Both the position numbers and the translations under genes were made by a program. DNA of 48,013 nucleotides from Methylobacterium frigidaeris. GTDB taxonomy: Bacteria > Pseudomonadota > Alphaproteobacteria > Rhizobiales > Beijerinckiaceae. Below the pieces are notes generated by a model that made no database searches, had not been told where the DNA came from, and saw only the letters and a program-made list of their open reading frames with translations. Each line of letters starts with the position of its first letter. Position 1 is the first letter of the stretch. The DNA lies in assembly GCF_022179185.1 (NCBI RefSeq), contig NZ_BPQJ01000048.1, positions 1-48,013 of the forward strand. The letters run 5' to 3'. This document shows positions 40,794 through 48,013 of this stretch, in pieces.

Positions 40794-41605
40794 GGCGCCA
40801 GATCCCGCAGCGTGACGGCCGTCGAGGGCGGCTTCAGCCTGTCCGGCTCGGCGGCGTCGACCGCGACCATCCGGCCGCCCGGCGCGTAGACCGCCCCGAG
40901 CACCTCGGCGAAGTGGTGCCGCACGGCGGCGTGGCACTCGCACGAGGCCGCCTCGGCGCGCTTGCGGTCCGGCAGCGTCAGGCGCCGGTGGCCGATCGCG
41001 ATCAGGCCCTCGCGCTGCATGCGCCCGAGCACCTCGGTAAGGTAGGCACGGCGCACGCCGAGCATGTCGGCCAGGAGCTCGTGGGTCACCGGCAGGTCGG
41101 GCGTCCCGATGCGGTCCTGGAGGGTCAGGAGCCAGCGCAGGCAGCGGCGCTCGATGGTGTGGGACGCGTTGCAGGCGACCGATTGCAGGACCTGCGCCAG
41201 GAGGCAGTCGGCGTAGCGCACGAACAGGTCGCGGATGGTCTTCGAGGCGTGCTTGGCCTCGGCCAGCCGGTCGGCGTCGATGCGGATGATCGGGCCGGCG
41301 ACCTGCACCACGGCCTGCCCGAAGGCCGGCAGGTAGCCCTGGCTGACCACGCCGCCGATGGCCCCTTCGCGACCGACCGTGGCGGTCTCGACCGACTTGC
41401 CGTCCCGCAGCGGCACCACCAGCGTGACGACGCAGCCCTGGGCCGGAAACGTGACGTGGCTGACGTCGTCGCCGGCCCGGAACAGGACGTCGCCGCGCCC
41501 GACCTCGCGTCGCTCGACGTGGGGGGCCAGCAGGGCGCGGTCGGCGGTGTCGAGGGCTTCGAGCAGCAGGTTGCCGTCGATGGAGCGAAGGGAGGAGGTT
41601 TTCAC
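40790..41605 (-). CDS. Crp/Fnr-family transcriptional regulator coupled to sensor kinase
   Basis: The protein has 271 residues if started at GTG 41605 (VKTSSLRSIDGNLLLEALD). No good ribosome site is seen there, and an upstream TTG at 41641 with GAGAAG before it is an alternative. The N-terminal cNMP-type barrel includes VGRGDVLFRAGDDVSHVTFP and GRE.GAIGG elements. The C-terminal winged helix has LPVTHELLADMLGVRRAYLT with LGRMQREGLI. Regulators of this kind are frequent in rhizobiales. It is followed by the GAF/PAS HWE kinase with a four-base overlap, which implies one operon. Confidence 0.88.
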   Translation of the reverse strand: MKTSSLRSIDGNLLLEALDTADRALLAPHVERREVGRGDVLFRAGDDVSHVTFPAQGCVVTLVVPLRDGKSVETATVGREGAIGGVVSQGYLPAFGQAVVQVAGPIIRIDADRLAEAKHASKTIRDLFVRYADCLLAQVLQSVACNASHTIERRCLRWLLTLQDRIGTPDLPVTHELLADMLGVRRAYLTEVLGRMQREGLIAIGHRRLTLPDRKRAEAASCECHAAVRHHFAEVLGAVYAPGGRMVAVDAAEPDRLKPPSTAVTLRDLAP

Positions 41606-41978
41606 GAGGACCGTAGGGAAGCCGGCGATCGAGTTGTCCAATAGCGGACTTCTCGGCGCAAAGATGTCCGATCCCTGACAAGTGAGGGCGAAGTGAGATC
41701 GGGAGACCCGATTTTTTGGAAGCCGGGGGCGTCTCCGCGTCCTCGCAGCGGCGGGCGCCCAGAAGGACACGGGCCGCGCACCGGATCACCGACGTGCGGA
41801 GGCCTGGGTCGATGCAGGGATCTGCGCTCGCACGAGGGATTCGTTCCCCCGCGCGCCCGTCGCGATCATCGTCGGCTCGGGCCGGTGGCCGACGATCTGC
41901 CATCCACGGCGTGCTTCATCGACGACCCGTCCCGACGCGGGTGCTCGAGAAGGCTGCGGCGGTCATGATCGACTGCGG
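41606..41978. other. Upstream region of the Crp-kinase operon
   Basis: Contains the presumed promoter of the minus-strand operon; no clear -35/-10 or hairpin can be named. No coding sequence is supported. Confidence 0.35.
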
Positions 41979-42206
41979 TCAGCTTCCATTGCAGCCGAGG
42001 AGCGCGTGGACGAGTGGCCGCATGTCGACCGGTTTCTCGCAGCGCCGCATATCCGAGACGCGATTCGGGACCACCGCTCGGTCATAGCCGGTAGCGGACA
42101 CGAACGGCGCGGCGCGTTCGCGCGACGCCTACGGACATGGGCCATGACGTCGTGGAGGTTGATGCCGAGCACCGCTCCATCGATCCGGAACCACACGATG
42201 TCCGCT
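41979..42206 (-). pseudogene. Response-regulator receiver remnant
   Basis: The minus strand reads WFRIDGAVLGINLHDVMAHV in one frame and, after a shift near 42115, RERAAPFVSATGYDRAVVPN. It then continues DMRRCEKPVDMRPLVHALLG and a stop at 41979. These are the beta3 (DGAVLDINL type), beta4 (PFVFATGYD) and KPV/alpha5 elements of a single-domain receiver. The N-terminal acidic pocket (VEDE) is absent, and the usual acceptor Asp of the xDINL strand is Gly. It directly follows the HWE kinase gene, so it was probably that kinase's partner. Confidence 0.6.
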
Positions 42207-42227
42207 CGACGGCTACCGCGTCAGATC

Positions 42228-43697
42228 TCATGCCTCAAAGTCATTCATATCCGCTATCGGCAAGTCGATCGTGCAGACCAGCTCCGTCTCGCCCAGATCG
42301 TACGTCGTCCGTGCCTGCAGCACGTAGGGCAGCGCCCGCTCGATCAGTTCGCGCCCGTAGCCACCCCGTGCCGTCGTGGATCCCCGAGCCCCGAACCCGC
42401 TTTCCCGCCACTCCAGGGCGAGACGCTGCCTCGCCTCGTCCGCGTAGGACCGCCAGGTGATCCGCAACCGACCATTCGCATCCAGCAACGCACCGTATGC
42501 CCGCGTGCTGATGGCCAGTTCATGCAGTGCCAGCGCGACGGTTTGCACGGCGCCCTCGTGGAGGCGGATCTCGGGCCCGTGCACCAGGATGCGGTCCGCC
42601 ACCTCGTCGGCGCCGAGCGCGTCGAGCTCGGTGCGGATCAAGGCTTCGATGGTGATGGGCTCCTCCTGGGAGCGCGACAGCAGGCCCTGAACCCGGGAGA
42701 GGGCGCACAGCCTGTCGTTCAATCCGGCATGAAAGCCCTCCAGGCTGTCGCTCGTCCGAATCGTCTGCTCGGCGATCGAGCGCACCACCGCGAGGAGGTT
42801 GCGGGTGCGGTGCTGCAGCTCGGCGACCATGACGCGCTGGCGCGCCTCGCTGTCGCGCAGGGCCTGCTCGGCCCGCTTGCGCCCGTCGATGTCCCGGAAC
42901 GCCACGGACAGGCCGCCCCGCGGCGTCGGAGCGAGATCGGCCTCGATCCACCGGTCGAGCACCGGCGAGATCGTCTCCAGGGTCTCGGCCTTGCCTGTCC
43001 GCATGACGCGCCGATGCGCCTCGTAGGGCGCGCTGCCGGCCGCCTGCGGGAAGCAGTCCAGGAAGGGGCGCCCCATGATGTCGTCCGGCGTCTTGCCCCA
43101 CGCGCTGAGCGCGGACCGGCTGGCGAAGAGGAAGCGCCAGTTCCGATCGAGGGCGTAGAAGGCCTCGCCGATGCCGTCGAGCACGGTCTGCAGCCGCTCC
43201 TCGTTCTCCAGCAGGGCCTTGCGTGCACGGACGGCCGCCGTCGTCTCCACGACCGTGTCGATCATGCCGAGCACCTCTCCGTCGGCACCGCGGACGGGGC
43301 TGCAGGAGAAGGTGAAGAAGGCGTCCTCACCGTGGCCCGACCGGTCGATCCGGAGCGGATAATCCTCGATGAACGTCGACCGACCTGACATCGCGCGCTC
43401 GACGATGGGGCCGATCTCGGTCCACGCCTCACTCCAGACGTCCGCGAAGGACCGGCCGAGCGCTTCGGGCTTGGCGCCGAGGATCGGCCCGAAGGCGTCG
43501 TTGTAGATCGTGACGAGGTGCGGGCCCCAGACCAGCGCCGCGGGGAAGCGGTTCTCCATGACGAAGGCCGCAGCCGAGCGAAGCTCGGCCGGCCACGCCT
43601 CCATCGGCCCGAGCGGCGTCGCTGCCCAGTCGTGCGTATGGAGGCGGTGGGCCATCTCGCTGTCGATGCGAAGCCATTGCGGTTGTGGTCGCCTCAT
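42228..43697 (-). CDS. HWE-type sensor kinase with altered N-box
   Basis: The 489-residue protein starts at ATG 43697 (MRRPQPQWLRIDSEMAHRLH). The first PAS region is of the family type (HDWAATPLGPMEAWPAELRS, YNDAFGPILGAKPEALGR), and a second PAS lies at about 165-280. The kinase core begins AELQHRTRNLLAVVRSIAEQ, with the phospho-His kept. The N-box that reads HELATNAxKYGAL in the family is HELAISTRAYGAL here, losing the metal-binding Asn and the Lys. The later motif is WRESGFGARG with GGYGRELIERAL in place of the usual WxExGGPxV and GFG. ATP binding may be impaired. The decayed receiver next to it fits loss of function. Confidence 0.88.
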   Translation of the reverse strand: MRRPQPQWLRIDSEMAHRLHTHDWAATPLGPMEAWPAELRSAAAFVMENRFPAALVWGPHLVTIYNDAFGPILGAKPEALGRSFADVWSEAWTEIGPIVERAMSGRSTFIEDYPLRIDRSGHGEDAFFTFSCSPVRGADGEVLGMIDTVVETTAAVRARKALLENEERLQTVLDGIGEAFYALDRNWRFLFASRSALSAWGKTPDDIMGRPFLDCFPQAAGSAPYEAHRRVMRTGKAETLETISPVLDRWIEADLAPTPRGGLSVAFRDIDGRKRAEQALRDSEARQRVMVAELQHRTRNLLAVVRSIAEQTIRTSDSLEGFHAGLNDRLCALSRVQGLLSRSQEEPITIEALIRTELDALGADEVADRILVHGPEIRLHEGAVQTVALALHELAISTRAYGALLDANGRLRITWRSYADEARQRLALEWRESGFGARGSTTARGGYGRELIERALPYVLQARTTYDLGETELVCTIDLPIADMNDFEA

Positions 43698-43905
43698 GGA
43701 CGCAGAGAGCCGGCTCCGCTACTCGAGGTCAATTGCAAAAGGTTAGCGTGCACCTGCGCGGCACGCAGGCAGACCTCGACCTGACGCATCAAGATCTGAG
43801 TCTTCGTCAGATTTCTGACCATGGGAGATCCCTGGTCCGTCGTGACGATGTTCGGCGCAGCTCATCGTTTCGGCACTTCGCGCCGTTCGCGTGACTTGGC
43901 CGATT

Positions 43906-44216
43906 TCATGCCCCATTCGCGAAGATCCGGTCTGCCGTTCGCAGGGCGATCGCCCGGATGGTCAGCGACGGGTAGACCCGCCCACCGTCGGGAACACCGA
44001 GCCGTCGCAGATCCACAGGTTCGGGATGTCCCAGGAGCGGCAATCGGCATCAACCACGGAGGTCCGCTTGTCGTCGCCCATTCTGGCGGTGCCGTTGCGG
44101 CGGCAGGTGTCGTCGCCCTGGTCGCAGACCTCGCGGCCGCCCGCCGCCTCCGGGGCCTGACGCAGGAACGTCAACGCGTGCCGGGCGACCGCCTTGCCGT
44201 GGCGCACCACGAACAT
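43906..44216 (-). pseudogene. GMC oxidoreductase C-terminal remnant
   Basis: The minus strand reads NGTARMGDDKRTSVVDADCR then SWDIPNLWICDGSVFPTVGG. After a frame change near 43975 it continues YPSLTIRAIALRTADRIFAN and a stop at 43906. This is the C-terminal signature of GMC-family FAD oxidoreductases (HxxGTxRMG, CDGSVFPTxGGVNPSLTI). The N-terminal FAD domain is absent and the His before NGTARMG is Arg. It ends 22 bases from the PoxB-like gene. Confidence 0.75.
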
Positions 44217-44237
44217 GAGCGTGACGCGGGTCGGTCC

Positions 44238-46028
44238 TCACGTCTTGCTGCCGGGCAGGACCGAACTCAGCACCTGGCGGGCGGTGTCGACCAGCAGGTG
44301 ACGCTCCCGGGGATCGCCCTTGCCGAGCATCGACATGTAGTTCTTCACCTGCTCGAAGGTGAAGAACGGCGGCAGCGGCGGCACCTCGGGGTCGGTCTTG
44401 ACCTCCAGCACCACCGGCACCGGGCTCGCCAAGGCCTCGTCCCAGGCCTGGCCGACCTTCGCCGGGTCGTCGACGTAGATCCCGCGCAGCCCGATCAGCT
44501 CGGCGAACTTGTGGTAGGGCACGTTCGGGATGGTCTGGCTCGCCTCGAATTTCGGGTTGCCCTCCATCACCCGCTGCTCCCACGTCACCTGGTTCAGGTC
44601 CTCGTTGTTGAAGACGCAGCAGATCCAGGTCTTGTTCGGCCAGCGGTGCATGTACTTCGCCACCGTGATCAGCTCGGCCATGTTGTTCATCTGCATGGCG
44701 CCATCCCCTACCAGCGCGATCACCGGCCGGTCCGGATGCGCCACCTTGGCGGCGATGGCGTAGGGCACCGCCGCACCCATCGAGGCGAGGCCGCCCGAGA
44801 GCGAGCACATCTGCCCGCGCCGCATCTTCAGGTCCCGGGCGTACCAGTTGGCGCAGGAGCCGGAATCCGAGGTGACGATCACCCGGTCGGGCATTCGCGG
44901 CGAGAGTTCCCAGGTCACCCGCTGCGGGTTGACCGGGCTGGCCTCGGCCATCGTGCGGTCCTCGGCCTCCTTCCACCAGGACGCGACCCCCTGCTCGATG
45001 CCCGCCCGCCAGGAGCCGCCCTCCGTCTTCTGCTGGAGGAGCGGCAACAGGGCGCGCAGGGTCTCGGCCGACTCGCCCTGGAGCGGCACCTCCATCGGAT
45101 AGCGCAGGGACAGCATCTCGGGCGCGAGGTCGATCTGTACGCCGCGGGCCTGGCCCTCCTCGGGCAGGAACTCGGCCCAGGGAAAGCCGGAGCCGATCAT
45201 CAGCAGGGTGTCGCACTCGGCCATCATCTCGGACGAGGGCCTGGAGCCGAGAAGCCCGATCGTGCCGGTGACGAAGGGCAGGTCGTCCGGCACGGCTGCC
45301 TTGCCGAGCAGCGCCTTGGCGACGCCCGCCTGAAGACGGTTCGCGACCGCGATCACCTCGTCGGTGGCGTGCAGCGCACCGGCCCCGATCAGGATCGCGA
45401 CCTTCTCGCCGGCATTCAGCACGTCCGCCGCCCGCCGGAGATCGACCTCGAAGGGCACGACCTTCGGGGCGGTCCAGCCGACGCCGGAGAAGGTGTTGCC
45501 GTGCTTGCGCACGGGCGCCTCGTAGGGGACGTCCTGGAGATCGTTCGGCAGGATGATCGCCGCGACCTTGCGCTCGGCCTTGGCAATGCGCATGGCGCGA
45601 TCGACGATGTGGCGCACCGAGGCCGGGGAGGCCGCCTGCTGCACGTAGGCCGCCACGTCCTTGTAGACGCTGGTGAGGTCGAGTTCCTGCTGGTAGTGGG
45701 CGCCGTTGACGTTGCGCGCCTGCTGGCCGGCGATGGCGAGGAGCGGGACGTGGTCCGAATAGGCGTCGTACATGCCGGTGAGCAGGTGCGTCGCTCCCGG
45801 GCCCGAGGTGGCGAGGCAGACGCCGACCTCGCCGGTGAACTTGGCGTAGGCCGTGGCCATGAAGGCCGCCATCTCCTCGTGGCGGACCTGGATGAACTCG
45901 AAGGGCAGGTCGGTGCGCTGGAGCGCCCCGAGCAGGCCGTTGATGCCGTCGCCCGGGTATCCGAAGATCGTCTTCACCCCCCATGCGGCGAGACGCGTCC
46001 AGACGAAATCGGCGACGGCTTCGGTCAT
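44238..46028 (-). CDS. Thiamine-diphosphate-dependent enzyme, PoxB/acetolactate synthase-like
   Basis: The 596-residue protein starts at ATG 46028 (GAGGAG upstream); the open frame to 46214 lacks family sequence. The N-terminal Pyr domain has GVKTIFGYPGDGINGL and catalytic Glu in QVRHEEMAAFMATAYAK. A central domain is IGAGALHATDEVIAVANRL. The C-terminal PP domain has the ThDP motif GDGAMQMNNMAELITVAKY extended by NN at FNNEDLN. Length and layout match pyruvate oxidase/pyruvate dehydrogenase (quinone) type enzymes, but acetolactate synthase-like activity is not excluded. It is a single gene downstream of the oxidase operon. Confidence 0.85.
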   Translation of the reverse strand: MTEAVADFVWTRLAAWGVKTIFGYPGDGINGLLGALQRTDLPFEFIQVRHEEMAAFMATAYAKFTGEVGVCLATSGPGATHLLTGMYDAYSDHVPLLAIAGQQARNVNGAHYQQELDLTSVYKDVAAYVQQAASPASVRHIVDRAMRIAKAERKVAAIILPNDLQDVPYEAPVRKHGNTFSGVGWTAPKVVPFEVDLRRAADVLNAGEKVAILIGAGALHATDEVIAVANRLQAGVAKALLGKAAVPDDLPFVTGTIGLLGSRPSSEMMAECDTLLMIGSGFPWAEFLPEEGQARGVQIDLAPEMLSLRYPMEVPLQGESAETLRALLPLLQQKTEGGSWRAGIEQGVASWWKEAEDRTMAEASPVNPQRVTWELSPRMPDRVIVTSDSGSCANWYARDLKMRRGQMCSLSGGLASMGAAVPYAIAAKVAHPDRPVIALVGDGAMQMNNMAELITVAKYMHRWPNKTWICCVFNNEDLNQVTWEQRVMEGNPKFEASQTIPNVPYHKFAELIGLRGIYVDDPAKVGQAWDEALASPVPVVLEVKTDPEVPPLPPFFTFEQVKNYMSMLGKGDPRERHLLVDTARQVLSSVLPGSKT

Positions 46029-46483
46029 GGCTGCTCCTCGCAAGCCGGGCGGCATCGCGGTCCTGGTCGGGGCCCTGCCGCGGATGCGGCGACCGGCTCC
46101 TCCACGGGCCGTTGCGGCACTACGTGGGCGACCCGGCCTGCCGGCCCGGCTGAAGCGCGTCGGGACAGCGAGACGATCCTGCGTAGCGGCAAAGACCGGT
46201 CGCGGCGCAAACATAGGATCGAATCGGCGACGATGGAGGCCTCGTCAGCCGGAGCTCCTGCTCGCACATCGGTGCACGATCAAAGCGCTTGGGGGATTGT
46301 CCCGACGGGAGGCCGCATGACCGGGAGGTCAGACGATCGGCCAGTTCGTCGACAAGAAGGCACCCACCACCTGGCGGCGCACGGCGCCATACCCGCCCGA
46401 CGCCCGACCCGGCCGATCGTGACGCGTCGTTGGTCACCCTGAGTCCGCACGGTCACCGGCGCTGATGCGGATGCGCGACGCTG
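46029..46483. other. Gene-free region
   Basis: Nothing protein-like on either strand and no obvious hairpin. It separates the oxidase operon end from the ThDP-enzyme gene and should hold the latter's promoter. Confidence 0.35.
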
Positions 46484-46813
46484 TCACCGGTTCGCCATCC
46501 GGCTCAGCACGTCGGCGAGCGTCAACGTGAACAGGATCGCGGCCCAGAACAGGCCGCTGGTGGCGACGATGCGGACGAGACCGCTGGCGTGCTTCAATTG
46601 CATGAAGACCAGGGCGACGAGCGCCGTCTTGGCACCGGCGATCCCGAACCCCACGGCGGTGTCGATGCGTCCGTACGGCCAGTAGGCGGCCCAGACGCTC
46701 AGGGCGAGAAGCGCCATCAGGGCGGCCCAGACCCACAGGTTGCGGCGCCACAGGGCGCCAGGGGTCTCGGCCCTCGACGCTTCGGTGCTTGGCGTTCCGG
46801 CTCCTTCGCTCAT
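46484..46813 (-). CDS. Heme-copper oxidase subunit IV (prokaryotic type)
   Basis: The 109-residue membrane protein starts at ATG 46813; ATGA overlaps the stop of subunit III. Three hydrophobic spans are seen (about 28-48 VWAALMALLALSVWAAYW, 52-72 with GFGIAGAKTALVALVFMQLK, 80-102). The KTALVALVFMQLKHA segment is typical of COX4_pro/CyoD-like subunits. It is the last gene of the oxidase operon visible here. Confidence 0.85.
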   Translation of the reverse strand: MSEGAGTPSTEASRAETPGALWRRNLWVWAALMALLALSVWAAYWPYGRIDTAVGFGIAGAKTALVALVFMQLKHASGLVRIVATSGLFWAAILFTLTLADVLSRMANR

Positions 46814-47547
46814 CCGGATCGTCCCGGCAGGTAGAGCATCGGATAGAGGAAGACCCAGACCAGATCGACGAGATGCCAGTAAAGGGCCGCAACCTCCACC
46901 TGCGGATTCTCGGCGAGGAACCCGACGTCGCGCCAGCCCTTGATCGTGAGGCGCGTCACCAGGCCGATGCCGATGCTGAGATGGATCGCGTGCACCACCG
47001 TGACGACCCAGTAGAAGCCGAAGAAGATCTGAGCGGGAGCCTGGCTCAATGCGAAATCCGCGCCCGGCACCAGGCGCTTCTCGATGTCCTCGCGATACTC
47101 GAAGCCCTTGACCACCAGGAAGGCGAGGCCGAAGGCGGCGGTGGTCGCGAGGCACCAGAGCGTCAAGCGGCGAAACAGCCCCTTCTCGGCCGCCTGCGAG
47201 GCAACCGCCATGGTGAGGCTGCTGGTGAGCAGGATCGCGGTGTTGAGGGTCCCGTAGACGATGTTGGTTTCGCGCCCGGCGGCTGCGAAGGCCTCCTGGT
47301 TCGCGAGCCGGGCCGCCGTGTAGGTGAGGAACAGGGCTGCGAAGAACAGGGCTTCGCTCGCGAGGAAGACCCAGATCCCGAAGGTGGCGCCACCGCGCTG
47401 GCGCGCGAAGGCGGTCTCGCTGTCGGTCGCGAGTTCGCTCCAGGGCTCGCGCAGGCGAGCCTCGACGTTGGCCTGACTCTCGCGCAGGCGAGCCTCGACG
47501 TTGGCCTGACCCTCGCGCAGGCGGACCTCGGCGTCGGCGCGGCTCAT
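46810..47547 (-). CDS. ctaE: Cytochrome c oxidase subunit III
   Basis: The 245-residue protein starts at ATG 47547, overlapping the subunit I stop as ATGA. After an unusual N-tail with an 11-residue repeat (RESQANVEARL) come five hydrophobic spans: GIWVFLASEALFFAALFLTY, TAILLTSSLTMAVASQAA, LWCLATTAAFGLAFLVVKGF, FFGFYWVVTVVHAIHLSIGI and ALYWHLVDLVWVFLYPMLYL. The conserved E, the HxxH-like and the YWHxVDxVW motifs are present. Coupled upstream to subunit I and downstream to subunit IV. Confidence 0.92.
   Translation of the reverse strand: MSRADAEVRLREGQANVEARLRESQANVEARLREPWSELATDSETAFARQRGGATFGIWVFLASEALFFAALFLTYTAARLANQEAFAAAGRETNIVYGTLNTAILLTSSLTMAVASQAAEKGLFRRLTLWCLATTAAFGLAFLVVKGFEYREDIEKRLVPGADFALSQAPAQIFFGFYWVVTVVHAIHLSIGIGLVTRLTIKGWRDVGFLAENPQVEVAALYWHLVDLVWVFLYPMLYLPGRSG
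47446..47531 (-). repeat. 33-bp tandem repeat in subunit III N-tail
   Basis: Units at 47446-47478 and 47479-47511 differ at one base, and a partial third copy runs to about 47531. Each encodes an 11-residue charged helix unit (E-x-QANVEARLR), inserted before the first membrane span. Confidence 0.8.
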
Positions 47548-48013
47548 GTGAGCGACCCTCGCGAGGGAAGCCGCGGCTGGTCGTGCACCGGGGCGACGCC
47601 TTCCGGATGGTAGTTGTACGGCCCGCCCTGGACGCGTGGCGAGCCGAAGAAGTTCTGCCGCGGCGGCGGCGAGGTGGTGCGCCACTCGAGCCCGCTCGCG
47701 TCCCACGGGTTGTTCGTCGCCCGCTCGCCGAACAGCAGCGACCAGGTGAGATAGCCGAGCGGCATCAGGTAGGCGGCGGCGAGCACCGCGGCGCCGGCCG
47801 ATGAGAGCACGTTCCAGATCTGGAATTCCGGCGGGTAGACGTGGTAGCGCCGCGGCATGCCGAGATAGCCGGCAATGAATTGCGGGAAGAAGGTCAGGTT
47901 GAAGCCGAAGAACATCAGGATCGCGGCGAAGCGAGCCCAGGTTTCGGGGTAGGTCCGGCCGGTGATCTTCGGCCACCAGAAGTGCAGGCCGCCGAAATAG
48001 GCCGAGACCGAGG
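47544..48013 (-). CDS. ctaD: Cytochrome c oxidase subunit I, C-terminal part (runs off the window)
   Basis: The visible 156 codons begin inside the gene: SAYFGGLHFWWPKITGRTYP, then FFGFNLTFFPQFIAGYLGMP and RRYHVYPPEFQIWNVLSS. These are the last membrane helices and C-terminal tail of a heme-copper oxidase subunit I; the GMPRRYxxYP motif and the ATNNPWDASGLEW tail suit a cytochrome c oxidase. The heme and copper ligands lie beyond the right edge. Its stop overlaps the subunit III start (ATGA). Confidence 0.92.
   Translation of the reverse strand, partial: SVSAYFGGLHFWWPKITGRTYPETWARFAAILMFFGFNLTFFPQFIAGYLGMPRRYHVYPPEFQIWNVLSSAGAAVLAAAYLMPLGYLTWSLLFGERATNNPWDASGLEWRTTSPPPRQNFFGSPRVQGGPYNYHPEGVAPVHDQPRLPSRGSLT

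Noticed and set aside
43821..46442. A forward open frame of about 873 codons
   Set aside because: Antisense to the ThDP enzyme and GMC remnant; no protein motifs.

Overview
The window is high-GC alphaproteobacterial DNA, most likely from a Methylobacterium/Methylorubrum-type methylotroph. Pointers are remnants of an mxaL-like (methanol dehydrogenase accessory) gene, a DUF6894-type small protein, many HWE/PAS sensor kinases, two formaldehyde-dehydrogenase-like zinc alcohol dehydrogenases, and GGAAC-N16/17-GTT motifs like those used by the alphaproteobacterial general stress sigma factor EcfG. The genus is an inference. No complete insertion sequence, CRISPR array or rRNA gene is visible.

Region 1 (1-9.0 kb) is the most unusual part. 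An IS256-type transposase remnant is followed by two genes for extremely Asp-rich repeat proteins (434-1168 and 1451-2044). A type I secretion ABC transporter and membrane fusion protein (prtD/prtE type) and a secreted alpha/beta hydrolase come next. A LuxR-type regulator on the other strand and a third protein of the same repeat kind (7450-8817) close the locus. All three repeat proteins share a Q-x5-Q signature flanked by alternating hydrophobic and Asp residues, and none has an N-terminal signal peptide. A strong hairpin lies between the second repeat gene and the ABC transporter, as in classic substrate-attenuator-transporter operons. I propose an undescribed type I secretion system with Asp/Gln-repeat substrates.

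Region 2 (9-19.5 kb) has a DUF1254/DUF1214 protein, an AT-rich gap, and two overlapping kinase genes. One is a cytoplasmic hybrid kinase with about eleven HAMP modules in near-identical 92-residue repeats. The other is a second hybrid kinase coupled to it by a GTGA overlap.

Region 3 (20-31.7 kb) has small proteins, an AraC regulator, a membrane protein with a zinc alcohol dehydrogenase, an ion-channel-like protein with an atypical filter, a Crp/Fnr regulator, a frameshifted peptidoglycan-binding protein, a DJ-1/PfpI protein and a PAS-receiver-LuxR regulator. Three of these transcription units carry EcfG-like promoters, which suggests a stress regulon.

Region 4 (31.7-37.6 kb) is a graveyard. 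It holds two pieces of an mxaL-like gene on opposite strands 3.1 kb apart, and a trypsin-like protease broken by a 20-bp tandem duplication and two frameshifts. An intact SRPBCC protein plus alcohol dehydrogenase operon sits between them.

Region 5 (37.6-48 kb) has a GAF/PAS HWE kinase coupled to a Crp-type regulator, and an HWE kinase with a damaged N-box next to the remains of a receiver-domain gene. It ends with a GMC oxidoreductase remnant, a PoxB-like thiamine-diphosphate enzyme, and the subunit I (partial), III and IV genes of a heme-copper oxidase, joined by ATGA overlaps and running off the right edge.
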